From Chlorobiota bacterium (GTDB lineage: Bacteria > Bacteroidota > Ignavibacteria > OLB7): a stretch of 64,000 nt of DNA. This document shows positions 52,133 to 60,863 of this stretch, in pieces. Below the pieces are notes generated by a model, which was not told the DNA's origin, ran no database searches, and saw only the letters and a list, made by a program, of their open reading frames with translations. Location of the stretch: the NCBI GenBank assembly GCA_016788565.1, contig JAEUSP010000118.1:1-64000 (forward strand), written 5' to 3'. A program made the position numbers and the translations under genes. Numbering within the stretch: the first letter of the stretch is position 1; each line of letters opens with the position of its first letter.

Positions 52133-54031
52133 TTAGTAGCGTTGGCTGATGGTGATCTCCACAGCAGCAGGGTCGGCCAGCGGCGGCTCAACTGCCACGG
52201 CTTGCAATGCCACTTGCCGTTTCCCCTGCTTGCGAAAACTTTCGGCAAGGGTGTCGCGGATGGATTGCAGGCTGCTCCCCGGCGTGGCCGCAACCGTCAC
52301 CGTCGCGCTGTCGCGGACCTGGGCGGCAATCCGCTCAAGCTCCGTTGCCGATACCGCCAGCAGAATATGCCTGCGGAACAGACGTTGCGCCAACGCTTCC
52401 CCCACCGTTCCCGAAGCAACCGTCAGCGCGTCGCGGGCAATGGTGGTGGCCCCGGCGGAGTCCTCCACAACTAACTCCGCTTGCAGCCGTGGCATCGCGC
52501 CGCCGGCGGCGGCATCGCCAAGCAACAACCCAGCATCCAAGCCTCCGGTTCCTCCGTCGGTATCACGCAGCGTGGCGATTTCTTTGCCGTTCCGCATCAC
52601 CGTCACGCGCCACCCTTTCACCCCATGCTCCGCAGCAATCTTCGGCTCGATTCCCACCGCGCCAGCAACTGTTTCTTGCTCAATCCATTCCACGTTCACC
52701 GGCTGCAAAATTTCAGGACTGGTGGCGGCAAGTTTCACCGCAGCTTCGCCCCCTCCCGACTTTGCGGCGGCAACGGTGATGCGTGCTGGCGGAATCCCCC
52801 AAACCGTTGTGAGATACTCACGAACGGCTTCGGCACGGGCGCGGGAAAACCATGCTGGCTCGCTCCGCTGCTTCCCACCGGTGACGGTCAGCCGCGCAGA
52901 AGGTGAGGCCGCCATTCTGAAACCAACGATGTTCAGCGTCTGCCCGGCAAACTCGGCAGCATCTACTCCAGATAGCGAGTCAAGGGTGAAGGCTGCGGCG
53001 GCGGCCCTGTCCAATCGGCGATAACGATTCGGGAGCGATGCCGAGTTTGGGTCGAACCGAACAGCATCGGGCAACGCCGACTCAAGCTGGTGCAGCGTCC
53101 GCTCCGGTTGCAGCCAAAGCGTATCGGAGCGGCGGCCCGCAGCGGTTTGGGAGTAGAAATCCAACGTGGCCGTTAGCGAGGGCTTGGGCGGAGCTGGCGG
53201 CGCAACCGGGGTGGTGTCTGGCCTGGAGACCGACACTGGTTCCGGCTCGGATGAAACAAACTCGGATGGAACAACCTCCCCCTGTGTGTTGCCAAACAGC
53301 AGAGTGAACCCCGCGCCGATTGTTCCCGAGATCGCAGCATCAGCGGCTTTCTGGTCGGTTGGCATAACCCCGGCCACGCGGGCGTTGATGCTTGGAAGCA
53401 GCGCGCTGCCGAACAGGAACGGAATCTCGAACGAAGCCCGTATCGCCATGCCGAAGGTCCCAACACCTTCGCGTGTGGTGCGGCCAGCATCAATGGTTTG
53501 GTTGGTTTCTCCGTTGCTAAATCGTGCGTCGCTTGGTTGGGTAATCGTCTCGGTCTCGTTCCATTCAGGGAAGAACCCAATTCCCCCCCAGGGGCCAATC
53601 TCAAATCGCGCCACCTTCCCCATCTGGGCGTAGAACATAAAATCCCACTGGGCGGCTTGGCTGAAAAAATCGTAGCGATGCTCCACCGTGGCGGTGGCCG
53701 TTCCCCCGCCAGTGGTTTGCAGTGTGCGGCTTTGGGTGCTGGTGGCGTGAAGATTGTACTGGGCGTAGTTCATGCTGGTGGAGAGGCCAAGCCCTTCGCC
53801 AAATAATTTTGGGAAGATCATCGTGAAGCCAGCCCAGGGGGTTTGGGTGTAGTTGCTGTACGGGTCGTATTCCTGCGTTCCGTTGGCGGGGATCAGAATG
53901 CCGTGGTCGTAGCCGGCCCCAAGCCCCATCACCGCCCCCGGAAGCCGACGCACTTGCGCCGATGCCGGAACAAGCAGCAGCAACCCGAAAAGGCTGGCGG
54001 TGAGGACTATCTGGCGTAATGGCTGTATCAT
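52133..54031 (-). CDS. Outer-membrane protein with OmpA-like C-terminal region
   Basis: 632 aa. Signal peptide (LTASLFGLLLLVPASAQ), an N-terminal barrel region of about 230 residues, a linker, and a C-terminal region with an OmpA-like pattern (GGKQRSEPAWFSRARAEAV, then LTTVWGIPPARITV) that usually binds peptidoglycan. The typical NX2LSX2RA box is altered, so the family match is weak. It lies divergently from the ECF sigma factor, 195 bp away; an envelope-stress link is possible. Start ATG 54031; an upstream His/Gln-rich extension is not signal-like. Confidence 0.6.
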   Translation of the reverse strand: MIQPLRQIVLTASLFGLLLLVPASAQVRRLPGAVMGLGAGYDHGILIPANGTQEYDPYSNYTQTPWAGFTMIFPKLFGEGLGLSTSMNYAQYNLHATSTQSRTLQTTGGGTATATVEHRYDFFSQAAQWDFMFYAQMGKVARFEIGPWGGIGFFPEWNETETITQPSDARFSNGETNQTIDAGRTTREGVGTFGMAIRASFEIPFLFGSALLPSINARVAGVMPTDQKAADAAISGTIGAGFTLLFGNTQGEVVPSEFVSSEPEPVSVSRPDTTPVAPPAPPKPSLTATLDFYSQTAAGRRSDTLWLQPERTLHQLESALPDAVRFDPNSASLPNRYRRLDRAAAAAFTLDSLSGVDAAEFAGQTLNIVGFRMAASPSARLTVTGGKQRSEPAWFSRARAEAVREYLTTVWGIPPARITVAAAKSGGGEAAVKLAATSPEILQPVNVEWIEQETVAGAVGIEPKIAAEHGVKGWRVTVMRNGKEIATLRDTDGGTGGLDAGLLLGDAAAGGAMPRLQAELVVEDSAGATTIARDALTVASGTVGEALAQRLFRRHILLAVSATELERIAAQVRDSATVTVAATPGSSLQSIRDTLAESFRKQGKRQVALQAVAVEPPLADPAAVEITISQRY

Positions 54032-54226
54032 TGCTGGGCGTTGATGGTACTGTTGATGATGTTGTTGATGCAGATGCTTCTGCTGGATATTCACACGGCT
54101 CCGTTTCCCGAATCCTGTTTCGGCACTGGAACGCAACGGTGACAATCACCATCGCCAAAACCTGACAGAAGCAGGAAAGCCAAAGAAAAAAAAATCGGCT
54201 GTCAGGATTTGCTTACTCACGTTGTC

Positions 54227-54868
54227 ATGGAAAAAAAGCCAAACAATAACAACGAAGCCATGAGCCAACTGGCAATTGCCATTCCCCTGGCAACCAGCAC
54301 ACGCAGCGAACGCCACACCCCCACAGCCAACACCGCCGTGGGGCCCGACACGCTGCTTCTTTCGCGCCACTTGGAAGGGGACGATTCCGCATTTGTTGAG
54401 CTGTTCAACCGCCATAATAACCGACTGTTTGCATACTGCTTGAAGATGGTAGGTAGAAGTGAGGTGGCCGAGGACCTAACGCAAGAGTTGTGGGAGAAAG
54501 TGATCCGGCTACGGCAGCAACCAAAAAGCATCGAAAACCCCGTTGGCTTCTTCCTGACCATGGCGCGGAACCTTTCGCTGAACCACCTGAAAGCAAGCGC
54601 ACGCACCTCACGGTTCGATGACCTTCCAGAATCGGCCCACCCAACCGACGATTTGCGGGAACGGAGCGAGATGGAGGAGATCGTGGTTGCCGCCCTTGCC
54701 ACACTGCCAATGGACTACCGCGAAGTGCTGATCCTGAATATGTACAGCGGTTATGGTTTCGATGAAATTGCGGTCATGCTGGGAAAATCCCCGGAAGCAA
54801 TCTGGAAACGGGCATCGCGCGCCCGCGAAAAATTAAGAGCCGAGGTGGTGAAACGAATGGGGAAATAG
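54227..54868 (+). CDS. RNA polymerase ECF sigma factor
   Basis: 213 aa. Region 2 (DDSAFVELFNRHNNRLFAYCLKMVGRSEVAEDLTQELWEKV, split over the span about 50-95) and region 4 (ALATLPMDYREVLILN, then SPEAIWKRASRAREKLRAEV). Only the first N-terminal 35 residues are unusual and low complexity. I start at ATG 54227; a TTG at 54209 would add six residues. An anti-sigma-like membrane protein follows after 72 bp of AATTATCA-type heptamers. Confidence 0.92.
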   Translation: MEKKPNNNNEAMSQLAIAIPLATSTRSERHTPTANTAVGPDTLLLSRHLEGDDSAFVELFNRHNNRLFAYCLKMVGRSEVAEDLTQELWEKVIRLRQQPKSIENPVGFFLTMARNLSLNHLKASARTSRFDDLPESAHPTDDLRERSEMEEIVVAALATLPMDYREVLILNMYSGYGFDEIAVMLGKSPEAIWKRASRAREKLRAEVVKRMGK

Positions 54869-54892
54869 AAATCCTTCTGCATCCATTGCAGC

Positions 54893-54938
54893 ACACTCTC
54901 ATTATCAATTATCAATTTCTCAACTCTCAATTTCCCAA
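54893..54938 (+). repeat. Heptamer words between sigma factor and anti-sigma gene
   Basis: ATTATCA-ATTATCA-ATTTCTC-AACTCTC-AATTTCC in seven-base steps, ending just before the start codon of the next gene. Confidence 0.75.
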
Positions 54939-54940
54939 AC

Positions 54941-55690
54941 ATGAAGCATACTCCATCAGCAATTGACCGCTACCTGAACGGCACGATGAGCGTGCAGGAG
55001 CAAACGCAGTTTGCGGCCCAAGTTGCTGCCGACCCCGCGCTGCGGGCAACGCTGGAAGCCGAGCAGTTAATCCGCAGCACCGTGCGGGGTGACCTTGCCG
55101 CCTTCCCCGCCGAGCACGCCCTGACGCGCTCGCGGTTGATGGAGTCGCTGGCCGCAGTGAAAGCCCCGGCGGGGATTGCCGCAGCTGGTGGCGGTGCCGC
55201 GGCGTGGTACGCTTCCGGAGGATTGCTGAAAGGATTGTTGGGGGCGGTTGTTGTGGCGGGGTTAAGCGTTGGCGGATATTTTTTGGTGCAGCAACCCAGC
55301 AGCACCACTTCCCAGCCACCATCACCGGTTGCCGCGCCGGTGGTTGTTGCGCCACAAACCGCGCCCTCGGCAACCCCTGAATCAAGCTCGGTTGCTACGT
55401 CCGCAGCAACCGCACCCACACCGGACAACGCCGCGCCACTTGCCAAGCAAGCCAACACAACGGGAACCGAAGGAACCACCGAGCGCGCAACTGAAAAGGC
55501 AAGCCGGAGCAATCAACAATCCCGTTCCCAAAATCCAACGGCTGCAACCACGCAGCCAGCAACCCAAGCAACCGCCGTCACAGAAGAACGTGCCTTGCCA
55601 CAAACCACACATCCACCCGCTGGGGTGCGCCAACTTCGCGTTGTGAACAAGGACAGCGTGAAGCTGAAGGTACAGGTGAAGGTGAAGTAG
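54941..55690 (+). CDS. Putative membrane anti-sigma factor
   Basis: 249 aa. The N-terminus (DRYLNGTMSVQEQTQFAAQ, about 1-60) resembles the sigma-binding domain of Bacteroidota anti-sigma factors; a single transmembrane helix lies near residue 90 (GAVVVAGLSVGGYFLV), and the C-terminal half is a long Ala/Thr/Pro/Gln-rich disordered periplasmic stretch ending LKVQVKVK. No zinc motif is present, so it is a non-ZAS type. Position behind the ECF sigma gene supports the call. Confidence 0.65.
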   Translation: MKHTPSAIDRYLNGTMSVQEQTQFAAQVAADPALRATLEAEQLIRSTVRGDLAAFPAEHALTRSRLMESLAAVKAPAGIAAAGGGAAAWYASGGLLKGLLGAVVVAGLSVGGYFLVQQPSSTTSQPPSPVAAPVVVAPQTAPSATPESSSVATSAATAPTPDNAAPLAKQANTTGTEGTTERATEKASRSNQQSRSQNPTAATTQPATQATAVTEERALPQTTHPPAGVRQLRVVNKDSVKLKVQVKVK

Positions 55691-55697
55691 GTGCTTA

Positions 55698-56048
55698 TGG
55701 TCAGTGGTCAGTAGTGAGTTTCCGGCTTTGTCTTCATTTCACTCTTCCCACCTCACTCTTCACTCTTCGCTTTGGCTCCCTCTCCCACCTGACCAATGTG
55801 AGGCAACCAGCAGCTTCACAGGCTTGGGAGAGGGCGGGGGGTGAGGGCAGGCAGCGACGGGGCGCGGGTTTCGGTGGCTCACGCTCATACTTCGACGGGG
55901 CTCAGCATGAGCCGAGGGCGGGGTTCGGAGGTGTGGTGGTCAGTGGTCAGTAGTGAGTTTCCGGCTTTGGCCCCATTTCACTCTTCACTTTTCACTCTTC
56001 ACTCTTCACTTCGGCTCAGCATGAGCCGAGGGCTGGGTTCGGAGGTGT
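55698..56048 (+). repeat. Heptamers and two dispersed palindromic elements
   Basis: GGTCAGT/AGTGAG-type and ACTCTTC-type words surround a full copy of the CTTCGACGGGGCTCAGCATGAGC element (about 55873-55930) and a partial one (about 56012-56046) ending GGGTTCGGAGG. No gene in this gap. Confidence 0.85.
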
Positions 56049-56080
56049 GGTGGCGTAATCCAGACTTTGAAGAAAGCAAA

Positions 56081-56116
56081 ACGCCGGAACAAGGTTCGCT
56101 TGTTCCGGCGTTTTTA
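56081..56116 (-). terminator. Terminator of the FKBP gene
   Basis: ACGCCGGAACAA (56081-56092) and TTGTTCCGGCGT (56100-56111) form a perfect 12-bp stem; T-run on the + side and AAAA on the left make it bidirectional. It follows the leftward FKBP stop by 19 bp. Confidence 0.92.
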
Positions 56117-56134
56117 TTGTGCGGTATTTCCCGT

Positions 56135-56944
56135 TTACTGGTTAACCCCCAGCAGCTCAACATCAAACACCAATGTGGCGTTCGGGCCGATTGGCGAGCC
56201 TGGGTAGCCGCTCGGGCCGTAGGCAAGGTCGCTTGGGATGAACAGGCGATACTTGCTTCCGACTTTCATCAGTTGCAGGCCTTCGGTCCAGCCACGAATC
56301 ACACCGTTCAGCGGGAAGCTGATCGGCTCGCCACGTTGGACCGAGCTGTCGAACACGGTCCCATCCAGCAACATTCCGGTGTAGTGAACCTTCACGTTGT
56401 CGGTGGCTGTTGGCGACGCGCCGGTCCCTTCGGTCAGCACTTGGTATTGCAGCCCGCTGGCAGTGGTGGTTATCCCCTGCTGCGTTTTGTTCTGGGCAAG
56501 AAATGCTTCCCCTTGTGCTTTGTTCTGGGCGGCAAGTTGTTCTGGTGGCACTTGGTTTTGTCCTTGTTGTTGAGGTATTGTTTGCGCCCCGCCGCCACCA
56601 CCTTGTGCGGTGCCAGCTTGGTTGCCGCCACCCTGGGCGGCTTGGCGCGCGGCAAGCTCCTGCTGCAAAACAATCAGTACTTGCTGGATTTGTTCATCAG
56701 TCAGTTTTGGCGATCCCGCCAATCCATCGGCAATACCAACGGAAACCATTGCCGGGGCCACCGTGACACCGTTCTCCTTCAGGCTTTTCCCCAGGTTCAA
56801 CCCAATCGCGTAGCTGATGCTATCGTTGGAGGTCTTCATGGCTGGGGCCGCTGGTTGGGCTGCCGGCTTTTTCCCTTTCTGCGCCGAGGCCTCGGCACAC
56901 ACCAGCAGCAGAAGCGCCGCCGGTATCGTAATCCACTTGTTCAT
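56135..56944 (-). CDS. FKBP-type peptidyl-prolyl isomerase, exported
   Basis: 269 aa. Signal peptide ([16 protein letters not shown]), N-terminal FKBP_N dimerisation domain (about 40-120; [16 protein letters not shown] type), a Gln/Gly-rich linker near 130-165, and the FKBP domain (about 180-268) with [33 protein letters not shown] and VFDVELLGV. It folds envelope proteins, accelerating proline isomerisation. The start ATG 56944 precedes the signal peptide. A paralogue lies 144 bp upstream. Confidence 0.9.
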   Translation of the reverse strand: MNKWITIPAALLLLVCAEASAQKGKKPAAQPAAPAMKTSNDSISYAIGLNLGKSLKENGVTVAPAMVSVGIADGLAGSPKLTDEQIQQVLIVLQQELAARQAAQGGGNQAGTAQGGGGGAQTIPQQQGQNQVPPEQLAAQNKAQGEAFLAQNKTQQGITTTASGLQYQVLTEGTGASPTATDNVKVHYTGMLLDGTVFDSSVQRGEPISFPLNGVIRGWTEGLQLMKVGSKYRLFIPSDLAYGPSGYPGSPIGPNATLVFDVELLGVNQ

Positions 56945-57088
56945 CGGTTCTTGTATCCTGGCTTTGTGGCCACTAAAATGTTGATGTGAGAATGGTTTGC
57001 GCTTACTCCAAATTTTATGCTTCGACTGCTTCGACTGCTTCGACAAGCTCAGCACTCGGCATGAACGGAGAGTTTAGCGTGGCCAATG

Positions 57089-57835
57089 TTATTTCATATC
57101 TGGCTTTGCTGCGGCCTCGCCAGCTTTCACCTCAAGAAGCTCAACGTCAAAAACCAACGTGGCGTTCGGGCCGATTTGTGGCGGCATTCCATGCTCGCCG
57201 TAGGCCAAGTTGCTTGGGACGAACAGTTTGAATTTTGCCCCTGGCTTCATCAACTGCACTGCTTCGGTCCAGCCGGGGATTACGCCACCAACGGCGAACT
57301 CTACCCCTTCCCCTTTGTCGAACTCAGTTCCGTCAATCAACGTGCCACGGTAGTTCACTTTCACCTTGTCGGTTGGCTTTGGTGAGTTCCCTTTCCCTTC
57401 GCTTACCACTTGGTATTGCAACCCGCTGGCAGTGGTGACGATCCCTGGCTTCCCTTTGTTCTCGGCAAGGAACTTCTCCCCTTCCGCTTTGTTTGCTCCG
57501 CCTTGCGCGCCTGTCTCCTGCTGCTGATGTTGTTGCTTGGCCATCTGCTTCTGCATCATGGTTTGCTGGAAGCTGGTCATCACGGCAACAAAAGCGGCTT
57601 GGTTCATCACGCTGGAATCCCCTTTCATTCCGGCGGCAATCCCTTTGGCCACCAGGTCGGGGTTGATGTTGATGGAGTCCTGGCGAACCGATTGCCCCAT
57701 TTGCAGACCGACGGCGTAGCTGACGCTATCCATCTGCCCGTTGAACGTTGGTTTGCTGCCGCTGGCGCTTCCGCCACCTTGCTCGCACGCGGCCAATCCC
57801 AGGCCCAGCGCAAGCATTGCAAATGCTTTCTTCAT
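57089..57835 (-). CDS. FKBP-type peptidyl-prolyl isomerase, lipoprotein
   Basis: 248 aa. Lipobox LAAC (Cys 17) predicts a lipoprotein. It has the same FKBP_N plus FKBP layout as its neighbour, with VNYRGTLIDGTEFD, PGWTEAVQLMKPGAKFKL and VFDVELLEV, but a shorter linker. The pair looks like a tandem duplication that has diverged in localisation (soluble versus lipid-anchored). Confidence 0.9.
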   Translation of the reverse strand: MKKAFAMLALGLGLAACEQGGGSASGSKPTFNGQMDSVSYAVGLQMGQSVRQDSININPDLVAKGIAAGMKGDSSVMNQAAFVAVMTSFQQTMMQKQMAKQQHQQQETGAQGGANKAEGEKFLAENKGKPGIVTTASGLQYQVVSEGKGNSPKPTDKVKVNYRGTLIDGTEFDKGEGVEFAVGGVIPGWTEAVQLMKPGAKFKLFVPSNLAYGEHGMPPQIGPNATLVFDVELLEVKAGEAAAKPDMK

Positions 57836-57984
57836 TGAGAGTCTTTCTCCTGATTGAGTTGTTGGACTTGCAGACTTTTTCCTGCTTCTATTTTTTTTGA
57901 ACCGGCAAAGATAGCGATTGCCCCACACCGAAAAAGGGGGCGGCGTGTGTAGGGTTGTGGCAAAATGGACCTTGCTGGCGGTGG

Positions 57985-59001
57985 CTATGTTGTGGCTTCC
58001 GCTGCGTAAATCGCCCTGATCACTTCCTCCATCGGTGGCTCGGTGATGGTGATGTCTTCAACGGCGCAACGCTCGGTCAGGAAGGTGATGGCATCGCGGG
58101 TGATGCCGGGGCGATTGATGGAAAGATGAAGCACGATGCGGAACGGCTCGGCGGCCAGAACCTGCCACGGGTGGCCGGCAACATCGGCATCAGCAAGCTG
58201 GCCGGTGAACGGCTCGGCCAGTGTTGCCTCAAGCCGCTTCCCCCGCAGAAACCGCTCGCGGAGGTCGTTCACGGGGCCGTCAAAAATTGCCTCCCCCTCG
58301 CTGATGACCACCACCCGCTCGGCCAACGTTTCAACATCGCCAGCATCGTGCGAGGTGATGAAAATGGTGGTTCCTTCGGTGGCGTTCACGCTGCGGATAT
58401 GTTCGCGCAGCAACCCTTTGGCCACCACATCCAGCCCAATCGAAGGCTCGTCCAACAGCAGCAACGACGGGTTGTGCAGCAGGCTTGCCACCACTTCGCA
58501 CCGCATCCGCTCACCCAACGAAAGTTTCCGAACCGGCGTGGTGAGGTAGTCGCCAATCCCAAACGATTCCACCAACATCCCCAACCGCTGGCGATAGAGT
58601 TGGGGATCAAGCTCGTAGATTTTTGAGAGGAGGTAGTAGGTCTCGGTTGGTGGAAGGTGAAACCAGAGTTGGGACTTCTGGCCGAAAACGGAGCCAAGCT
58701 GAAACGCCAACTGCTTCCGCTGCCGCCAGGGATTGAAGCCCAAAACTTCGGCATGGCCGCTGGTGGGGTGAAGGATGCCGGTCAGCATTTTTATGGTGGT
58801 GGATTTCCCCGATCCGTTCGGCCCGATAAACGCAATCCGCTCGCCACGTTCGGCCTGCAAGTTCAGCCCTTTCACCGCCACGGTTACTTCCTGCGGGCCA
58901 CGCCCGGCCAGCCCACGAAAAAAGCCCCCAATCCCCGGCTGTCGGTTGCGGCGGCGGAACTCCTTCCGCAAAAGCTCGGTGTGGATAGCAAGAGAAGGCA
59001 T
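57985..59001 (-). CDS. ABC transporter ATP-binding protein (ABC-2 / COG4586-like)
   Basis: 338 aa. Walker A GPNGSGKST near residue 55, LPPTETYYLLSKIYELD after it (a feature of COG4586), signature LSLGERMRCE near 150, Walker B LLLLDEPSIGLD near 175, H-loop TSHD. The start ATG 59001 is used because the ABC fold begins near it; the open frame continues upstream only through a stop-free heptamer array. No permease gene is adjacent on this strand. Likely exports a lipid or drug-like compound. Confidence 0.88.
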   Translation of the reverse strand: MPSLAIHTELLRKEFRRRNRQPGIGGFFRGLAGRGPQEVTVAVKGLNLQAERGERIAFIGPNGSGKSTTIKMLTGILHPTSGHAEVLGFNPWRQRKQLAFQLGSVFGQKSQLWFHLPPTETYYLLSKIYELDPQLYRQRLGMLVESFGIGDYLTTPVRKLSLGERMRCEVVASLLHNPSLLLLDEPSIGLDVVAKGLLREHIRSVNATEGTTIFITSHDAGDVETLAERVVVISEGEAIFDGPVNDLRERFLRGKRLEATLAEPFTGQLADADVAGHPWQVLAAEPFRIVLHLSINRPGITRDAITFLTERCAVEDITITEPPMEEVIRAIYAAEATT

Positions 59002-59006
59002 GGGGA

Positions 59007-59195
59007 AATGTCGAATGCCGAATGTCGAATGCCAAATGTCGAATGCCAAATGTCGAATGTCGAATGTCGAATGCCGAATGCCGAATGTCGAATGCCAAAT
59101 GTCGAATGCCAAATGTCGAATGCCAAATGTCGAATGCCGAATGTCGAATGCCGAATGTCGAATGCCGAATGCCGAATGCCAAATGCCGAATGTCG
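59007..59195 (+). repeat. 27 tandem copies of a 7-bp repeat upstream of the ABC ATPase gene
   Basis: AATGTCG / AATGCCG / AATGCCA words in uninterrupted register (189 bp). The array begins 5 bp upstream of the ATPase ATG and is free of stops in all six frames. It is the clearest single example of the heptamer habit. Confidence 0.97.
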
Positions 59196-59211
59196 AATTT
59201 ATTCTTGCAAC

Positions 59212-59255
59212 TGACCACTGACCACTGACCACTGACCACTAGCTACTGACCACCA
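59212..59255 (+). repeat. TGACCAC heptamer run
   Basis: Four TGACCAC words followed by an AGCTACTGACCACC variant. Together with the preceding array it fills the gap to the hydrolase gene. Confidence 0.85.
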
Positions 59256-59304
59256 GTGAGGGAAATACCAAATGCTGGAACCGCCACCGGATATGATTCT
59301 CCAC

Positions 59305-60636
59305 TCACTCCTTCTTCCCCACCCACCCCACAATCTCCGCAATCACTTCCGGCGCAACGTGGCTTGCAACTTCGTACTCGGCGGGGTTGCCGGGGCCGGT
59401 GCCTGGCATGAACAGGTGGTTCAGAGTGGGGAAGGTTTTGAACGTGACCTTCCCTTTTCCGGCAAGCGCGCTTTGCCAGTTTGCCAGGTCCGCTTTTGTC
59501 ACTTGGTAGTCGCGCTCGCCATGCAGAATCAGCATCCGCTGCGGAAGGGTTACGGCGGTTCGTGGGGCGTTGTAGGCGTTCAGGTCCAGCCAGTATGCAG
59601 CGGGGACTCCCATCAGCTCGGCAGGGCTTTTTGTGCTTCCGGGTTGCAGTGCATCAACTGCGGCGGACTGCTGTTTCAGCATCTCAATCTGCGATTGCTC
59701 GGCGGCATTGATGCTCCCATCTAAATTGGCAAGGTAGGTCATCTGCTCAACGATCACCTGGTTCAGCGGGCGGGTGGCTCCGGCAAGGATCACAAGCCCG
59801 GCAATCTGTGGGTCGGCAGCCGCGATTTTTGGAGCCAGCATTCCCCCCAAGCTGTGGCCCAGCACGTAGATTTGCTTTGCGTTCACCCCTGCGGTGGAAC
59901 GGAGCAACGCCACGGCAGCAACGGCATCATCCACCACTTCTTCTTTCACCGTCAGGTTGGTGAGCGCCGCCATTTTCATCTGGTGGGCCAGCGTCCGTTT
60001 GTCGTAGCGGAGCACGGCAATCCCTTGCGAGGCAAGCCCCCAAGCAAGGTCGCGAAACGGCTTGTTGGGGCCGATGGTCTCATCACGGTCGTTCGGGCCG
60101 GAGCCGTGAACAAGCACCACTGCGGGGAATGGGCCTTGCCCTTTGGGGAGCGTCAAGGTTCCGGGCAGTTTCCATTCGCCGCCGCCCACGGTTACTTCAT
60201 GCTCGGTGAATTTCCCCTGCTGCACGTAGCCCGGCAGCGCGCCCGATTGTGCCTTTGCCGGAAGGAAGAACAATCCCGCCACCGCTCCTTGCTGATTCAT
60301 CACCACTTTCACATCCAGGTGCTGGCTGGCGAACTGGCAGACCACGTAGCAGATGTTGTACTGCTGAACGTTCTCGGTACGGGTTTCCCCGGTGGGCTTC
60401 ACAAACTTGCCAAGCTGCTGCTGCAATCCTTCCCAAAGCTCTTTCAGCTTTGCTTCCGGCATTGCCGATTTCATGGTGGCATCCATCATCGCAACGGCAT
60501 CGGCGTAGCGGTTGGCCGATAGGTGGCCAACAAACTGCTGGGCGGTTGCAACGGGGTTGGAAGCGGGGGCCGGCTGGGCACAACCCGTCACGGAGGAAAG
60601 GAGGAACACGGCAAGGATTGGAAGCAGGCAACGCAT
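59305..60636 (-). CDS. Alpha/beta hydrolase lipoprotein with DUF3887-like domain
   Basis: 443 aa. Lipobox VTGC predicts a lipoprotein. Residues about 30-130 fit a DUF3887-like domain (ATAQQFVGHLSANRYADAVAMMDATM), then the alpha/beta hydrolase core (about 170-430): oxyanion VLVHGSGPNDRD, nucleophile elbow GHSLGG and a C-terminal His in PTLNHLFMPG. Related to secreted acyl hydrolases; substrate unknown. The start ATG 60636 precedes the signal peptide. Confidence 0.85.
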   Translation of the reverse strand: MRCLLPILAVFLLSSVTGCAQPAPASNPVATAQQFVGHLSANRYADAVAMMDATMKSAMPEAKLKELWEGLQQQLGKFVKPTGETRTENVQQYNICYVVCQFASQHLDVKVVMNQQGAVAGLFFLPAKAQSGALPGYVQQGKFTEHEVTVGGGEWKLPGTLTLPKGQGPFPAVVLVHGSGPNDRDETIGPNKPFRDLAWGLASQGIAVLRYDKRTLAHQMKMAALTNLTVKEEVVDDAVAAVALLRSTAGVNAKQIYVLGHSLGGMLAPKIAAADPQIAGLVILAGATRPLNQVIVEQMTYLANLDGSINAAEQSQIEMLKQQSAAVDALQPGSTKSPAELMGVPAAYWLDLNAYNAPRTAVTLPQRMLILHGERDYQVTKADLANWQSALAGKGKVTFKTFPTLNHLFMPGTGPGNPAEYEVASHVAPEVIAEIVGWVGKKE

Positions 60637-60756
60637 GGCGAATGATGATTGTGTGTGTGAGTTATCGGCAAGATGCGCGGCAAAATAGCACACCCATTTG
60701 ACTTCTTTTAGAGGGTGTGCGAAGGAACGAGGTAGAGGGGGCAACCGATGCTTCTC

Positions 60757-60815
60757 TCTTCGGTGGCTCCGCTCATACTTCGACGCGGCTCAGCATAAGC
60801 GGGGGCGGTGTTCGG
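60757..60815 (+). repeat. Dispersed palindromic element copy
   Basis: CGGTGGCTCCGCTCATACTTC then GACGCGGCTCAGCATAAGCGG, followed by GTTCGGTGG. Same element as at 21850 and 24560. Confidence 0.85.
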
Positions 60816-60863
60816 TGGATTGGAGCAGGCTTTGCACACTACGCCTATCTGATCCTTCCACGT

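Noticed and set aside
59007-59195. Open reading frames on both strands across the heptamer array
   Set aside because: A 7-bp stop-free repeat is open in every frame by its nature, so the coding appearance has no meaning.
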